Assembly: GCA_025934615.1 (NCBI GenBank)
Contig: JAICXS010000198.1
Coordinates: 1 to 5,041 of the forward strand
Direction of reading: 5' to 3'
Length of the DNA stretch: 5,041 nucleotides
Source: Nitrospiraceae bacterium
GTDB taxonomy: Bacteria > Nitrospirota > Nitrospiria > Nitrospirales > Nitrospiraceae
Positions 1 through 5,041 of the stretch are shown here, one piece after another. The translations under genes and the position numbers were made by a program. The notes under the pieces were generated by a model that was not told the DNA's origin, did not search any database, and saw only the letters and a list, made by a program, of their open reading frames with translations. The stretch's first letter is position 1; the number at the start of each line of letters is the position of its first letter.

Positions 1-47
1 AACGCGATGATCATTCGCTCCCTCGTGAGACCTACTGGGAACGGGTC

Positions 48-1559
48 ATGGGAGAGACCAATTCCAGGCCGATGACGTCCCGCGGACAAGGACCATCGAC
101 GGCTGTGCCTGTCGAAGAATACGGTGCCAAGGATAGGCATCGGCCCGCGTCGAAGCGTCATTACGGTCGTGACATGGCTCTGTGGCTCTCATTTCGTCTG
201 TCAACTGTAAGCCGACGCCTGATGACGGCGACGAATTCTGTGACCAAGCTCGTCCTGTTCGTCTTTATCGCGATCGCCCTCTGGAGTGCGCTGATTATCG
301 GCGGTACTGCGTCGTTATGGTTGGGGGTTGAACAGAAACCGTCCGAAGCGTTTCAGCACCTGGTCGGTGTGTCGCCGCCCAAGACGATAGAGGACTGGAA
401 GAACAACGGGTACATTCTCCTTATCGGGTTCGGTGCCACTTCTTCTATGGATCCTATGCAGGCCGGTTACGATCGATGGCTGAGCGCGAATACGGAAGCG
501 GCTCAAGGCTGTCCTGGTCGAACAAAGAGGCAATCCGTTGCACGAGTCGCCCCACATACTCAAACATCTGCCGACCTGACGGCGACGGATTCATTACTAC
601 CGTCCGTGGCGGAATGGTGGCAAGGCAAGGAGAACGTCGATCCCAAAGGTCAACAGGTGAGCCGATATCGGCGTTGGCTGAATCTTCCGTTCGAAGATTG
701 GGGGTTTAATTATCTGGGCAGCCCCGACTGTGGACAGATTCTTGCGGTGCACCGGCTCTATGTGGCGGAAGGGTTTACGCAGAACTTGAATGCAGGATTG
801 GATCGACTCGAGACCGATCTTACTGCATGGCGCAAAGTCCTCGCCCAAGCGAGAACCTTATCAATTAAATCTATGGCAGCGGAAGGAATCGGCGACGACC
901 TGGCTGTGATGTCCGGGGTCCTGAATCGGCAAAACATCGAGAATAAAGCCGTCCAGAGGCTGATGAGAATGGCTCGTCCCTTGGACCCGGAGGAACGGTC
1001 GCTTCGCTGGCCGATGCAAAATGAGTTTGCGTTGGCTGTGAGAAGAATGGAGTCCCGAGTTCATCCTCATGCGGATACCAACCCTTCCCTCGCCGTCGCA
1101 GTTGCCCAAATGCCCTTGCCTAAACAACGAACGCTCAACATGTATGCGGCCTACTATGAGGCTCTGATCAAAGCTGCGGGCTCGTCTCACTCGTCGATGC
1201 CTAAACTGTACGATTTTGCTAATACACCGTCTCGCACGTGGCTCGATTATGGATTCAATCCCATCGATAATTTGATCGTCGCCGACCCTATGCCCGATTG
1301 GGATGCGATCATCGGTGGAATTATGGAAACCGATGCGCGCCTTCGGCTCGTGGGATTGCAAGCAAGGCTGCGCGCTCCATCTCAGGACACAAGCCTGGTC
1401 ACTCGTATCGCGCAAGCCGGGCCTGGGTTTTATGATCCCTTTACCGAACTCCCGATGTTGGTCAATGCGACTCGGGGCATAATCTACAGCGTCGGCATGG
1501 ATCATAAAGACGACGGCGGCGATCCCACATTCGACGTGAGCGTCCCCTTTCTTCACTAG
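48..1559 (+). CDS. Uncharacterised single-pass membrane protein with pseudopilin-like C-terminal motif
   Basis: I do not recognise a named family. Read from ATG 48 it has 503 residues. A hydrophilic, Arg/Ser-rich N-terminus comes first. One strongly hydrophobic helix follows at about residues 68-92 (LVLFVFIAIALWSALIIGG), preceded by basic residues, so an inside-N signal anchor with a large extracytoplasmic domain is likely. That domain is rich in Trp and Leu and mostly looks helical. Near the C-terminus, YDPFTELPM (462-470) and YSVGMDHKDDGGD (480-492) resemble the C-terminal 'DP..G.P ... YS.G.D...GG' segment of type II secretion pseudopilins, where Asp residues bind calcium; this is motif resemblance only. 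The start is uncertain: the frame is open to base 3, and ATGs at 48, 72, 174 and 222 all lack a convincing Shine-Dalgarno. ATG 174 would place the membrane helix at residues 26-50. A promoter follows the gene, so it is probably a separate unit from the AIM24 gene. Confidence 0.8.
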   Translation: MGETNSRPMTSRGQGPSTAVPVEEYGAKDRHRPASKRHYGRDMALWLSFRLSTVSRRLMTATNSVTKLVLFVFIAIALWSALIIGGTASLWLGVEQKPSEAFQHLVGVSPPKTIEDWKNNGYILLIGFGATSSMDPMQAGYDRWLSANTEAAQGCPGRTKRQSVARVAPHTQTSADLTATDSLLPSVAEWWQGKENVDPKGQQVSRYRRWLNLPFEDWGFNYLGSPDCGQILAVHRLYVAEGFTQNLNAGLDRLETDLTAWRKVLAQARTLSIKSMAAEGIGDDLAVMSGVLNRQNIENKAVQRLMRMARPLDPEERSLRWPMQNEFALAVRRMESRVHPHADTNPSLAVAVAQMPLPKQRTLNMYAAYYEALIKAAGSSHSSMPKLYDFANTPSRTWLDYGFNPIDNLIVADPMPDWDAIIGGIMETDARLRLVGLQARLRAPSQDTSLVTRIAQAGPGFYDPFTELPMLVNATRGIIYSVGMDHKDDGGDPTFDVSVPFLH

Positions 1560-1624
1560 CCTTATCTGGTTCCTCCGGCCATCCTCAAAGCTTGCCATCC
1601 AATCGTTGCGTTGAACATCCTGGC

Positions 1625-1653
1625 TTGACAGGCTAGCTGGGATTATTTATGAA
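1625..1653 (+). promoter_or_regulatory. Sigma-70-type promoter for the AIM24 gene
   Basis: A perfect -35 box TTGACA (1625-1630) is followed, after exactly 17 bases, by TATGAA (1648-1653), which matches the -10 consensus at four of six positions in an AT-rich patch. Transcription would start near 1660, giving a leader of about 150 nt before the AIM24 start at 1812. It is the best promoter match in the window and lies 65 bases after the preceding gene ends. It is a pattern match and has not been shown to be active. Confidence 0.55.
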
Positions 1654-1692
1654 TGCGGTTGCGAAGCAGCTGGAACCGCCTTCATTTCATCC

Positions 1693-1789
1693 GCGTCACG
1701 TCCGTGGACGCCCCGCGAGATGGTGCTCGAGCCGTGGCTTCGTGAGCATTCGGCTTGGCAAACGCCATTCCACCGATCCGGTGGATCGG
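1693..1789 (+). other. Structured 5' leader with three inverted repeats
   Basis: Between the predicted promoter and the AIM24 gene the sequence has three compact inverted repeats: GCGTC/GACGC (1693-1697 with 1707-1711, enclosing an alternative CGTCC-GT-GGACG), TGCTC/GAGCA (1724-1728 with 1744-1748, with inner AGCC/GGCT complementarity), and CCGATCC-GGT-GGATCGG (1773-1789, a perfect 7-bp stem). The last ends nine bases before the Shine-Dalgarno and overlaps an alternative CACCG-ATC-CGGTG pairing (1771-1783), so two exclusive folds are possible. It matches no riboswitch or attenuator that I recognise. In a GC-rich leader some inverted repeats are expected by chance. Confidence 0.3.
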
Positions 1790-1797
1790 GCTGATGC

Positions 1798-1804
1798 AAG
1801 AGGA
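1798..1804 (+). promoter_or_regulatory. Shine-Dalgarno fixing the AIM24 start
   Basis: AAGAGGA lies seven bases before ATG 1812. It favours that ATG over the in-frame TTG 1755 and ATG 1794, which have no such site at a suitable distance. The residues encoded upstream of 1812 also do not look like the family N-terminus. Confidence 0.7.
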
Positions 1805-1811
1805 ACACTCG

Positions 1812-2495
1812 ATGAAATCTGAAATTTTGTATTCAGGCGCGTTTCCGATGGTCCGAATAGAATTGTTGGCGGGAGAAAGCGTAAAAGCCGAATCGGGAGC
1901 CATGGTGGCGTCCTCCCCTACGATTGATGTCGATAGCAAGATGGAAGGTGGATTTCTCGGAGCGCTGTCCAGGAAAGTGCTCTCCGGCGAGAAATTTTTC
2001 TTTCAGACGCTTCGGGCCACCCGTGGTCCCGGAGAAGTTCTGTTAGCCCCAACGGTACCGGGGGATATTCTTATCTTTGAACTGGACGGAATGAATGAAT
2101 ATCTCGTGCAGAAAGACGGGTTTTTGGCGGGCGCTGAGGAAATCAAGATCGAGAGCAAGATACAGAGCCTAAGCCGTGGGCTCCTGGGGGGCGAAGGATT
2201 TTTTATTTTGAAGATCACCGGCAAAGGTCCCTTGGCGTTGAACAGTTTTGGGGCGATCCATACAGTTACGCTCCAGCCTGACCAAGAATACATCGTCGAC
2301 AATAGTCATCTGGTAGCGTGGACGGCAACGACGTCATACAACATTGAGAAGGCAGCCGCAGGCTGGATCGCGAGCTTGACCTCAGGCGAAGGTTTTGTCT
2401 GCCGATTCCGAGGACCCGGCATGGTCTATATTCAAAGCCGCAATCCGCGGGGGTTTGGGTCCTGGGTTCGCCAGTTTTTACCTACAACTGAGTGA
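1812..2495 (+). CDS. AIM24 / TIGR00266 family protein
   Basis: The 227-residue product belongs to the AIM24 family (formerly DUF124, TIGR00266), whose members have a beta-rich fold related to the TRAP-like superfamily and whose biochemical role is unknown; the yeast namesake is mitochondrial. Family signatures seen are ESGAMV at residues 27-32, GEKFFFQTL at 59-67, the glycine-rich GLLGGEGFF at 123-131, and a well-conserved C-terminal part containing the Asp-Asn pair at 163-164, AWTATTSYNIE at 169-179 and SGEGFVCRF...GPGMVYIQSRNP at 191-212. Length is normal for the family and no residues appear missing. There is no signal peptide or membrane segment, so a cytoplasmic location is expected. The start is set by the Shine-Dalgarno at 1798. 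It probably uses the promoter at 1625. The M48 peptidase gene follows 172 bases later in the same direction, separated by an intergenic repeat. Confidence 0.93.
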   Translation: MKSEILYSGAFPMVRIELLAGESVKAESGAMVASSPTIDVDSKMEGGFLGALSRKVLSGEKFFFQTLRATRGPGEVLLAPTVPGDILIFELDGMNEYLVQKDGFLAGAEEIKIESKIQSLSRGLLGGEGFFILKITGKGPLALNSFGAIHTVTLQPDQEYIVDNSHLVAWTATTSYNIEKAAAGWIASLTSGEGFVCRFRGPGMVYIQSRNPRGFGSWVRQFLPTTE

Positions 2496-2660
2496 GGATG
2501 CTGAAAAAGAGTCCATTGCCCGGCCTACCCTAGGCGCGCCGCCACGTCCCTCGTTCCCGAGCTTCGTTCTCGGTTCGCCGAAATCCTCAACGCAGCCCTA
2601 AGGCCCGGCTTCCGGTTTTGAACTCCCTGCGGCCTTGCTGACGAACTTTGAGCAGCCTCC
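2496..2660 (+). repeat. Degraded Nitrospira-like intergenic palindromic repeat
   Basis: This non-coding spacer begins GGATGCTGAAAAAG (2496-2509) and ends with TGCGGCCTTGCTG (2628-2640) then ACTTTGAGCAGCCTCC (2645-2660). The ends are imperfect inverted repeats: the complement of the right end reads GGAGGCTGCTCAAAG, matching the left end at seven of the first eight positions. Inside are CCGAG/CTCGG (2557-2561 with 2569-2573) and CGG-TTCG-CCG (2571-2580). I recall many Nitrospira intergenic spacers with this organisation (GCTGAAAAAG arm, 'CTCGTTC..', 'CTCAACG', 'TGCGGCCTTGCTGGACG', TTTTTGAGCA arm). It starts right after the AIM24 stop and ends seven bases before the M48 ATG. No transposase is present. 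A folded transcript could act as a weak terminator or mRNA-stabilising element. Only one copy lies in this window, so repeat status rests on memory. Confidence 0.6.
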
Positions 2661-2667
2661 AGTATTT

Positions 2668-3771
2668 ATGGACAAACCTCACAACGCGTTGTACTTCAGC
2701 CGTACCCATCCGGCTTCGGGATGCCCTTGTCATCTTGAAGTGCTCCCAGGTGGGCTGACCGTCAGCGTATCTGAATCTTCGGTCGAGACGGTCCCTTTGG
2801 AGCGGCTTTCGATCAAGAGCGGAGGGTTCGATTATGATCATCTGATCTTGAGTTGGACGACGGATGGGGACGAGCGACAGATGTACGTGAAGGACCCTAT
2901 CGTCATTGCCTCGCTGGCAACATTGACTGCTCCGGAGGTCAGCCGGCACATTGCTCGGTCGATTAAAGATACAAGCCGGGCACGTCAGGCGACGAAGATG
3001 TGGATCTGGCTCACCATGGCTTCACTCATGGCGATACTTGTCGGTCTGTGGGCGGCTTCCGACGTTCTCGTGCAAGTGGCGGTGCACCGCATTCCGATTG
3101 AATGGGAGCACACTTTGGGTGAATCGGCACGCCAACAAGTCCTGATGGGCCAGCGTGTCATTACCGAAGGCCCTACTGTCGACGCCGTCCAGAACATGAC
3201 CAAGCGTTTGGCCGGCCAGTTGCACGATAGTCCCTATCGGTTCAGAGCCACGGTTGTCCGCAATGAGACGGTCAATGCAATGGCGCTACCCGGGGGTTCC
3301 GTGATTGTCTACACCGGCCTCTTGAAACAAGCAGACAGTCCGGAAGAGGTAGCCGGCGTGCTGGCGCATGAACTCAGCCATGTGGTGCTGCGTCACGGAA
3401 TGGAAAGTATGGTGCAATCAGCCGGCTTGATGACGATAGTCATGGTAGTGCTGGGCAATCAACAAGGAGCGATCGGAGCACTGGAACGCCTTGGGATACA
3501 GATCACGTCCTTAAAGTTCAGCCGGGACAAAGAAACAGCGGCCGATCTCCATGGCCTGCATTTGCTCGACGAGGCGGACATTTCACCGGCCGGTATGATT
3601 GCATTTTTTGAACGCCTCGCAAAGTCTGATGGGATGCCGACTGCCTTGCTCTCGACTCATCCGATGAGCGCAGAGCGGGCTGCACGGTTAAAGAGGGAAG
3701 CCTCTTCTCTGCCGAGAGTCTCTCCTGTGCCGCTTGATGTGGATTGGGCTGCGGTCAAGGCAAGCCTTTAG
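2668..3771 (+). CDS. Membrane-anchored M48 family zinc metallopeptidase
   Basis: The 367-residue product is a zinc endopeptidase of the M48 (Ste24/HtpX-like) family. Residues 1-100 form a small beta-rich N-terminal domain of the kind found before the membrane helix in many bacterial M48 proteins. One transmembrane helix spans about 112-134 (WIWLTMASLMAILVGLW). The catalytic domain follows: NAMALPGGSVIVYTGLL at 203-219, the zinc-binding HELSH at 234-238 (H234, catalytic E235, H238), the third zinc ligand E289 with D293 in ETAAD, and the family C-terminal STHP at 329-332. All key residues are intact. A second hydrophobic stretch at 252-263 follows the active site. Likely role: degrading misfolded or envelope proteins, with the catalytic domain probably outside the cytoplasm (inference). 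ATG 2668 is chosen because the in-frame TTG 2635 lies inside the repeat. No Shine-Dalgarno precedes it, and I see no promoter of its own, so expression may depend on the AIM24 transcript. Confidence 0.92.
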   Translation: MDKPHNALYFSRTHPASGCPCHLEVLPGGLTVSVSESSVETVPLERLSIKSGGFDYDHLILSWTTDGDERQMYVKDPIVIASLATLTAPEVSRHIARSIKDTSRARQATKMWIWLTMASLMAILVGLWAASDVLVQVAVHRIPIEWEHTLGESARQQVLMGQRVITEGPTVDAVQNMTKRLAGQLHDSPYRFRATVVRNETVNAMALPGGSVIVYTGLLKQADSPEEVAGVLAHELSHVVLRHGMESMVQSAGLMTIVMVVLGNQQGAIGALERLGIQITSLKFSRDKETAADLHGLHLLDEADISPAGMIAFFERLAKSDGMPTALLSTHPMSAERAARLKREASSLPRVSPVPLDVDWAAVKASL

Positions 3772-3800
3772 GCCCCCCGGTGCGCGGGACGGGTCTGACG

Positions 3801-3826
3801 CGATAGTTTATCGAGCTTATGGAGGA
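3801..3826 (+). promoter_or_regulatory. Shine-Dalgarno and small hairpin before the DUF3015 gene
   Basis: GGAGGA (3821-3826) is a strong Shine-Dalgarno just ahead of ATG 3830 and selects it over the overlapping out-of-frame ATG at 3826 and the in-frame ATG 3851. Eight bases upstream is a perfect 5-bp inverted repeat, CGATA-GTT-TATCG (3801-3813). The stem is short and may be chance. No good promoter is visible in the 58-base gap after the M48 gene. Confidence 0.5.
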
Positions 3827-3829
3827 TGT

Positions 3830-4324
3830 ATGAGACACTATTTCCGCGCCATGACGATCGTGGCGGTGCTCGCGTGGGCGCCCGGTGTGTATGGGGCGGT
3901 AGGCGCCATGGAAGGCGGACCGGGATGCGGACTAGGCGCCATGCTGTGGGCGGATTCGATCGATAAGAAGCATATTCTGCAGCAGGCGTGGATCGCGACT
4001 ACGAATCTGACCGGCTTCCAAACCTTCGCCATTTCAAGCGCCACCTCGGGTTGTACCAATGATGGCGTGCTCGTGCGAAGTGAAACGGTCAACACGTTTG
4101 TCGGCGCCAACTTTGACGACCTTCTTCAGGAAATGGCACAAGGATCCGGCGAACATCTTACGGCACTCGCTACCCTGGCCGGCGTTCCCGCTCATCTTCA
4201 TCGGCCCTTCTTTCTTCACGCGCAGGAACACTATGTGTTTCTTCCGCGCGACAATGCTACGCCGACTTCATTGCTCCGGCATCTCTACGACGCCATGAAC
4301 CATACCGTAAATGAGGTGGAGTGA
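3830..4324 (+). CDS. DUF3015 family exported protein
   Basis: The 164-residue precursor begins with a Sec-type signal peptide: a short basic start (MRHYFR), a hydrophobic core at about 7-19, and small residues near 22-26 for cleavage (around VYG or AVGA). The mature part carries the DUF3015 hallmarks: a PGCGLGAMLW motif at 31-40, IATTNLTGFQTFAISSATSGC at 55-75 as its core, and a helical C-terminal half with NFDDLLQEMAQGSGEHLTALATLAGV at roughly 94-119. C33 and C75 are the two cysteines and may form a disulfide in the periplasm (inference). The family is small, exported and of unknown function; length is normal. It lies 58 bases after the M48 peptidase gene with a strong Shine-Dalgarno and is probably co-transcribed with it. 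A weak terminator-like hairpin overlaps its stop codon. Confidence 0.88.
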   Translation: MRHYFRAMTIVAVLAWAPGVYGAVGAMEGGPGCGLGAMLWADSIDKKHILQQAWIATTNLTGFQTFAISSATSGCTNDGVLVRSETVNTFVGANFDDLLQEMAQGSGEHLTALATLAGVPAHLHRPFFLHAQEHYVFLPRDNATPTSLLRHLYDAMNHTVNEVE

Positions 4325-4345
4325 GTCGGCCAATCTGCCGGCTTT
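4324..4345 (+). terminator. Weak intrinsic-terminator-like hairpin
   Basis: The last base of the DUF3015 stop codon begins a 7-bp stem, AGTCGGC (4324-4330) with GCCGGCT (4337-4343), containing one G-U pair and a 6-base loop. It is followed by only a short T run (TTT at 4343-4345) and then AGAAAA. The T tract is too short for a confident terminator, so read-through to the universal stress protein gene remains possible. Confidence 0.35.
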
Positions 4346-4354
4346 AGAAAATCA

Positions 4355-4372
4355 CCGCGGGAGAGCGCGGGA
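4355..4372 (+). other. Short inverted and direct repeat in the DUF3015-USP spacer
   Basis: CCGCG (4355-4359) pairs with CGCGG (4366-4370) around a GGAGAG loop. The same stretch contains a direct 7-base repeat CGCGGGA (4356-4362 and 4366-4372). It could be an operator half-site pair or simply a second small hairpin. No regulator binding site that I know matches it. Confidence 0.2.
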
Positions 4373-4390
4373 ATGTAGGACAGCAGCCGA

Positions 4391-4419
4391 TTCGCAAATA
4401 GGTTTGAAGGCGGTATGCT
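4391..4419 (+). promoter_or_regulatory. Possible weak promoter for the universal stress protein gene
   Basis: TTCGCA (4391-4396) and TATGCT (4414-4419) are separated by 17 bases, each matching sigma-70 consensus at four of six positions. Transcription would start near 4426, about 35 bases before the gene, and downstream of the terminator-like hairpin at 4324. The match is weak and could be chance. Confidence 0.25.
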
Positions 4420-4460
4420 GCATGAGCAGAGCATGGAACAGGTGAGCGATGGGAGGCTCC

Positions 4461-4946
4461 ATGAAAATACTTGTGGGGATCGACGAGACCGATTATGCTG
4501 AGCGCGTCGTACAATATGTCGGCGGGCTTCTGCGAGAGACCCCGCATATCCGCGTGACACTGTTTCACGTGCTCAGACCCATGCCGAGGAAATTGCTAGA
4601 GCACGGCGGGAGCGAGAACCCGATCGTGGAGGGACAATTGCAGCATCAATTGAAAACGGATCAAACGGAATGGATTCGCGCTCAACAGGAAGCAGAATGT
4701 CCTTACCTGCTGAACGCCCGAGACGCATTGGAGAAAGCAGGATTTCCTCTCGACCGAGTGGACCTGAAGTTTGGACACGAAGACCGTATCGCCGAAAATA
4801 TTCTTGAAGAAGCACGCAACGGGGGATATAGCACTGTGGCAGTCGGCCGCTACGGCACGTCCAGAACGAAGCGCTTGTTCGGCGGCGGCGTAACCGATCA
4901 GCTGCTTCGAGAGGCTGCCGGTCTGGCTGTGTGGGTCATCGAGTAA
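4461..4946 (+). CDS. Universal stress protein (UspA family)
   Basis: The 161-residue product is a single-domain cytoplasmic universal stress protein with the Rossmann-like Usp fold. Seen: the N-terminal strand MKILVGIDET with the conserved D8, strand VTLFHVL at 32-38, a charged central helix region with an insertion-like stretch at about 45-80, VDLKFGHEDRIAENILEEA at 100-118, and the nucleotide-binding loop VGRYGTSRTKRLFGGGV at 128-144. In ATP-binding members the loop reads G-x2-G-x9-G-(S/T). Here G129, G132 and G142 fit, but residue 143 is Gly instead of Ser/Thr, so ATP binding is likely but not certain. GGGAGG (4451-4456) just upstream supports ATG 4461 over the in-frame ATG 4449. The stop codon overlaps the ATG of a mini-ORF leading into the HAD gene. 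Such proteins usually respond to starvation or stress; regulation here is unknown. Confidence 0.93.
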   Translation: MKILVGIDETDYAERVVQYVGGLLRETPHIRVTLFHVLRPMPRKLLEHGGSENPIVEGQLQHQLKTDQTEWIRAQQEAECPYLLNARDALEKAGFPLDRVDLKFGHEDRIAENILEEARNGGYSTVAVGRYGTSRTKRLFGGGVTDQLLREAAGLAVWVIE

Positions 4947-4975
4947 TGGCAGAGCGAGGCTCACGACTCGCATGA
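4946..4975 (+). CDS. Possible 9-codon coupling mini-ORF
   Basis: ATG 4946 shares its A with the TAA stop of the universal stress protein gene (TAATG). It encodes MAERGSRLA and stops at TGA 4973-4975, which overlaps the HAD start codon (ATGA at 4972-4975). The two overlaps would let terminating ribosomes pass stepwise from one gene to the next. No independent Shine-Dalgarno is visible, and so short an ORF could easily be chance. Confidence 0.25.
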   Translation: MAERGSRLA

Positions 4976-5041
4976 CGGCACCCCGTACGGTCTTTCTCTT
5001 CGATGTCGATAACACCCTGCTGGATAACGACCGGGTCACCG
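4972..5041 (+). CDS. HAD-superfamily hydrolase, N-terminal fragment (runs off right edge)
   Basis: Twenty-three codons are present, cut by the window end. They read MTAPRTVFLF then DVDNTLLDNDRVT. The hydrophobic strand followed by D11-V-D13-N-T15 is motif I of the haloacid dehalogenase superfamily, where D11 is the phosphoryl-accepting nucleophile and D13 the acid/base residue. This is the start of a cytoplasmic HAD phosphatase or related hydrolase; cap type and substrate cannot be read from this fragment. It lies 25 bases after the universal stress protein stop, with only a weak, distant purine-rich site (AGCGAGG, 4953-4959) before it, so translational coupling to the upstream gene is plausible. 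No in-frame alternative ATG precedes it in the gap. Confidence 0.85.
   Translation, partial: MTAPRTVFLFDVDNTLLDNDRVT

Noticed and set aside
861..1598. Long open frame on the - strand (245 codons) opposite the first gene
   Set aside because: It lies fully antisense to the better-supported + strand gene, is rich in Arg, His and Ile as expected of a shadow frame, has no recognisable domain, and no Shine-Dalgarno of note.
1649..1822. 57-codon ORF in the leader of the AIM24 gene, overlapping its start
   Set aside because: Its ATG lies within the predicted -10 box, so it would not be in the transcript from that promoter; the product is Arg/Pro-rich with no family resemblance.
2533..2540. GGCGCGCC palindrome in the intergenic repeat
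   Set aside because: An 8-base GC palindrome is common in such GC-rich spacer sequence and matches a restriction site by composition; no sign of a regulatory role.
2605..2619. CCGG-CTT-CCGG followed by TTTT as a terminator after the AIM24 gene
   Set aside because: A 4-bp stem with a 3-base loop and only four T's is too weak; it is better seen as part of the degraded repeat.
2635..2667. TTG 2635 as an upstream start for the M48 peptidase
   Set aside because: The 11 extra codons come from the arm of the intergenic repeat and do not resemble the family N-terminus; ATG 2668 is more natural despite lacking a Shine-Dalgarno.
4596..5039. 147-codon - strand frame opposite the universal stress protein and HAD genes
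   Set aside because: Antisense shadow of two genes with clear family motifs; the translation has no domain signature.

Overview
The window reads as a moderately GC-rich bacterial chromosome segment with every supported gene on the + strand. Two things suggest a Nitrospira-type organism (phylum Nitrospirota). First, the spacer at 2496-2660 resembles the 'GCTGAAAAAG ... TGCGGCCTTGCTG ... TTTGAGCAGCCT' intergenic repeats I remember from Nitrospira genomes. Second, the proteins have the flavour of that group. This is recognition from memory, not a search result, so the taxonomy is a moderately confident inference. I see no phage, insertion sequence, tRNA, rRNA or CRISPR.

Layout: (1) 48-1559 encodes a large uncharacterised protein with one N-terminal membrane segment and a C-terminal motif like that of pseudopilins; its reading frame stays open to the left edge, so its start is uncertain. 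(2) 1560-1811 is non-coding and holds a good sigma-70-like promoter (1625-1653), then a leader of about 150 nt with several inverted repeats. (3) 1812-2495 encodes an AIM24/TIGR00266 family protein. (4) 2496-2660 is a degraded, imperfectly palindromic intergenic repeat that fills nearly all of the gap before the next gene. (5) 2668-3771 encodes a membrane-anchored M48 zinc metallopeptidase with intact catalytic motifs. (6) 3830-4324 encodes a secreted DUF3015 protein. (7) 4325-4460 is a spacer with two small hairpins. (8) 4461-4946 encodes a universal stress protein. (9) A 9-codon mini-ORF (4946-4975) overlaps both the stress protein stop and the start of (10) a HAD-superfamily hydrolase that runs off the right edge (4972-5041).

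The AIM24, M48 and DUF3015 genes are co-directional with small gaps and could share the promoter at 1625. An envelope-maintenance theme is plausible (membrane protease, exported small protein, AIM24 protein) but is inference. The universal stress protein and HAD gene look like a second, tightly packed unit. Nothing here is a clearly new defence or mobile system. The best leads are the repeat abutting the M48 start codon, the nested stop/start chain before the HAD gene, and the unrecognised 503-residue membrane protein.
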